Assembly: GCA_033344775.1 (NCBI GenBank)
Contig: JAWPMT010000005.1
Coordinates: 851,501 to 915,500 of the forward strand
Direction of reading: 5' to 3'
DNA length: 64,000 bases
Origin: Cytophagales bacterium
GTDB taxonomy: Bacteria > Bacteroidota > Bacteroidia > Cytophagales > Cyclobacteriaceae
The notes under the pieces are model-generated. The model saw only the letters and a list, made by a program, of their open reading frames with translations, had not been told where the DNA came from and searched no databases. Of the stretch, positions 63,632 through 64,000 are shown piece after piece. The first letter of the stretch is position 1, and each line of letters begins with the position of its first letter. A program made the translations under genes and the position numbers.

Positions 63632-64000
63632 AGAAGTTAGCCAGCATCATATGTTTCCTCGTCTTGTGCACATTCGCACAGGCACAGGAAAAATTTATTT
63701 ACGGATATATACTTGAACAAAAAGATGCAAGTATTATCCCGGAAGGGGCAACCCTGTCCTTGAGAGATAGTACCGGGATCACAGAACCGATCCAAAAGAA
63801 GAGCAATAAATTCAATGGGTACTTTGAATTGTTGGTTGAGGAGCGATTTGAAACGCTGATCATCTCCAAGGATGGTTATGAGACCAAAGAAGTCAATTTG
63901 ATAGAGCTCAAAGGGCTAATCCCTCAGGATTCACTGAGTCTCATCCGCAATTTACAACTGGACCTGAGGGCTTACCCCAGTGCACAAAGCAACAGCTTCA
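63628..64000 (+). CDS. Secreted protein with carboxypeptidase-regulatory-like domain (3' partial)
   Basis: The ATG at 63628 overlaps the preceding stop as ATGA; the frame is open to the window end (124 codons). The signal peptide is MKKLASIICFLVLCTFAQAQ. The following residues (KFIYGYILEQKDASIIPEGAT, GYFELLVEERFETLIISKDGYETKEV) look like a beta-sandwich such as CarboxypepD_reg. The translational coupling to the TIR gene suggests that it belongs to the same system, perhaps as a periplasmic partner for the large protein's outer part. The C-terminal half is missing. Confidence 0.7.
   Translation, partial: MKKLASIICFLVLCTFAQAQEKFIYGYILEQKDASIIPEGATLSLRDSTGITEPIQKKSNKFNGYFELLVEERFETLIISKDGYETKEVNLIELKGLIPQDSLSLIRNLQLDLRAYPSAQSNSF

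Noticed and set aside
58010-64000. A CBASS or SMODS system, because of the SLATT proteins
   Set aside because: No cyclic-nucleotide synthase of the CD-NTase type is encoded in the visible part; the deoxyribosyltransferase-like domains are not cyclases.
1-64000. CRISPR array, IS element or integrase
   Set aside because: No regularly spaced repeats, transposase or recombinase motifs were seen on either strand.

Overview
The window looks like a chromosomal segment of a Bacteroidota bacterium, probably of the order Cytophagales. The support is a C-terminal type IX secretion sorting domain, DUF5686/carboxypeptidase-regulatory and FtsX-type permease genes typical of the phylum, TPR-containing sensor kinases, very few Shine-Dalgarno sites, and several promoter boxes of the Bacteroidota form TAnnTTTG. 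Genus-level placement cannot be made by eye.

Layout. 1-5.5 kb: the end of a secreted LamG/T9SS protein, a PadR-controlled ABC permease and an AidA/PixA-type inclusion-body protein. 5.7-11.4 kb: a phosphoesterase, two unrecognised small proteins and a TPR histidine kinase/NarL regulator pair. 11.5-17.8 kb: a lipoprotein, a molybdopterin oxidoreductase, two small proteins and an OmpR-type two-component pair that diverges from an FtsX-family permease (18-20.3 kb) across a helically phased TTAA array. 20.4-35.2 kb: mostly metabolic and housekeeping genes (metallophosphoesterase, bestrophin, M81 peptidase, mtnA, TerD protein, sulfite dehydrogenase sorA/sorB, SSS symporter, galactokinase, SDR, SRPBCC, Crp-like regulator).

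35.3-49.2 kb is a signalling island. A seven-gene minus-strand operon encodes a membrane protein, an EAD11-like adaptor, a double-FHA protein, a single-FHA protein, a membrane PP2C phosphatase, a kinase-FHA protein and a giant kinase with about 22 repeats of 32 residues outside the membrane. A plus-strand set runs away from it: a small acidic repeat protein, a TPR histidine kinase, a NarL regulator and a caspase-family protease. It ends next to tRNA-Lys(TTT), whose 3' end is partly duplicated 93 bp away, as expected of an integration edge.

49.6-57.8 kb: a TPR/SH3 membrane protein, a PLP trans-sulfuration-type enzyme, a DUF5686 outer-membrane protein, a histidine kinase, an AroE-like protein and an amidase. 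58.0-64.0 kb: a tight operon of two SLATT-like two-helix membrane proteins, a small nucleoside-deoxyribosyltransferase-like protein, a 1368-residue protein joining the same domain to one intact-looking and two degenerate TIR domains plus a membrane helix, coiled coil and propeller-like region, and the start of a secreted protein. This operon and the EAD11/kinase/caspase island are the best candidates for undescribed conflict or cell-death systems. All functional links between genes here are inference from domains and gene order; no database search was possible.
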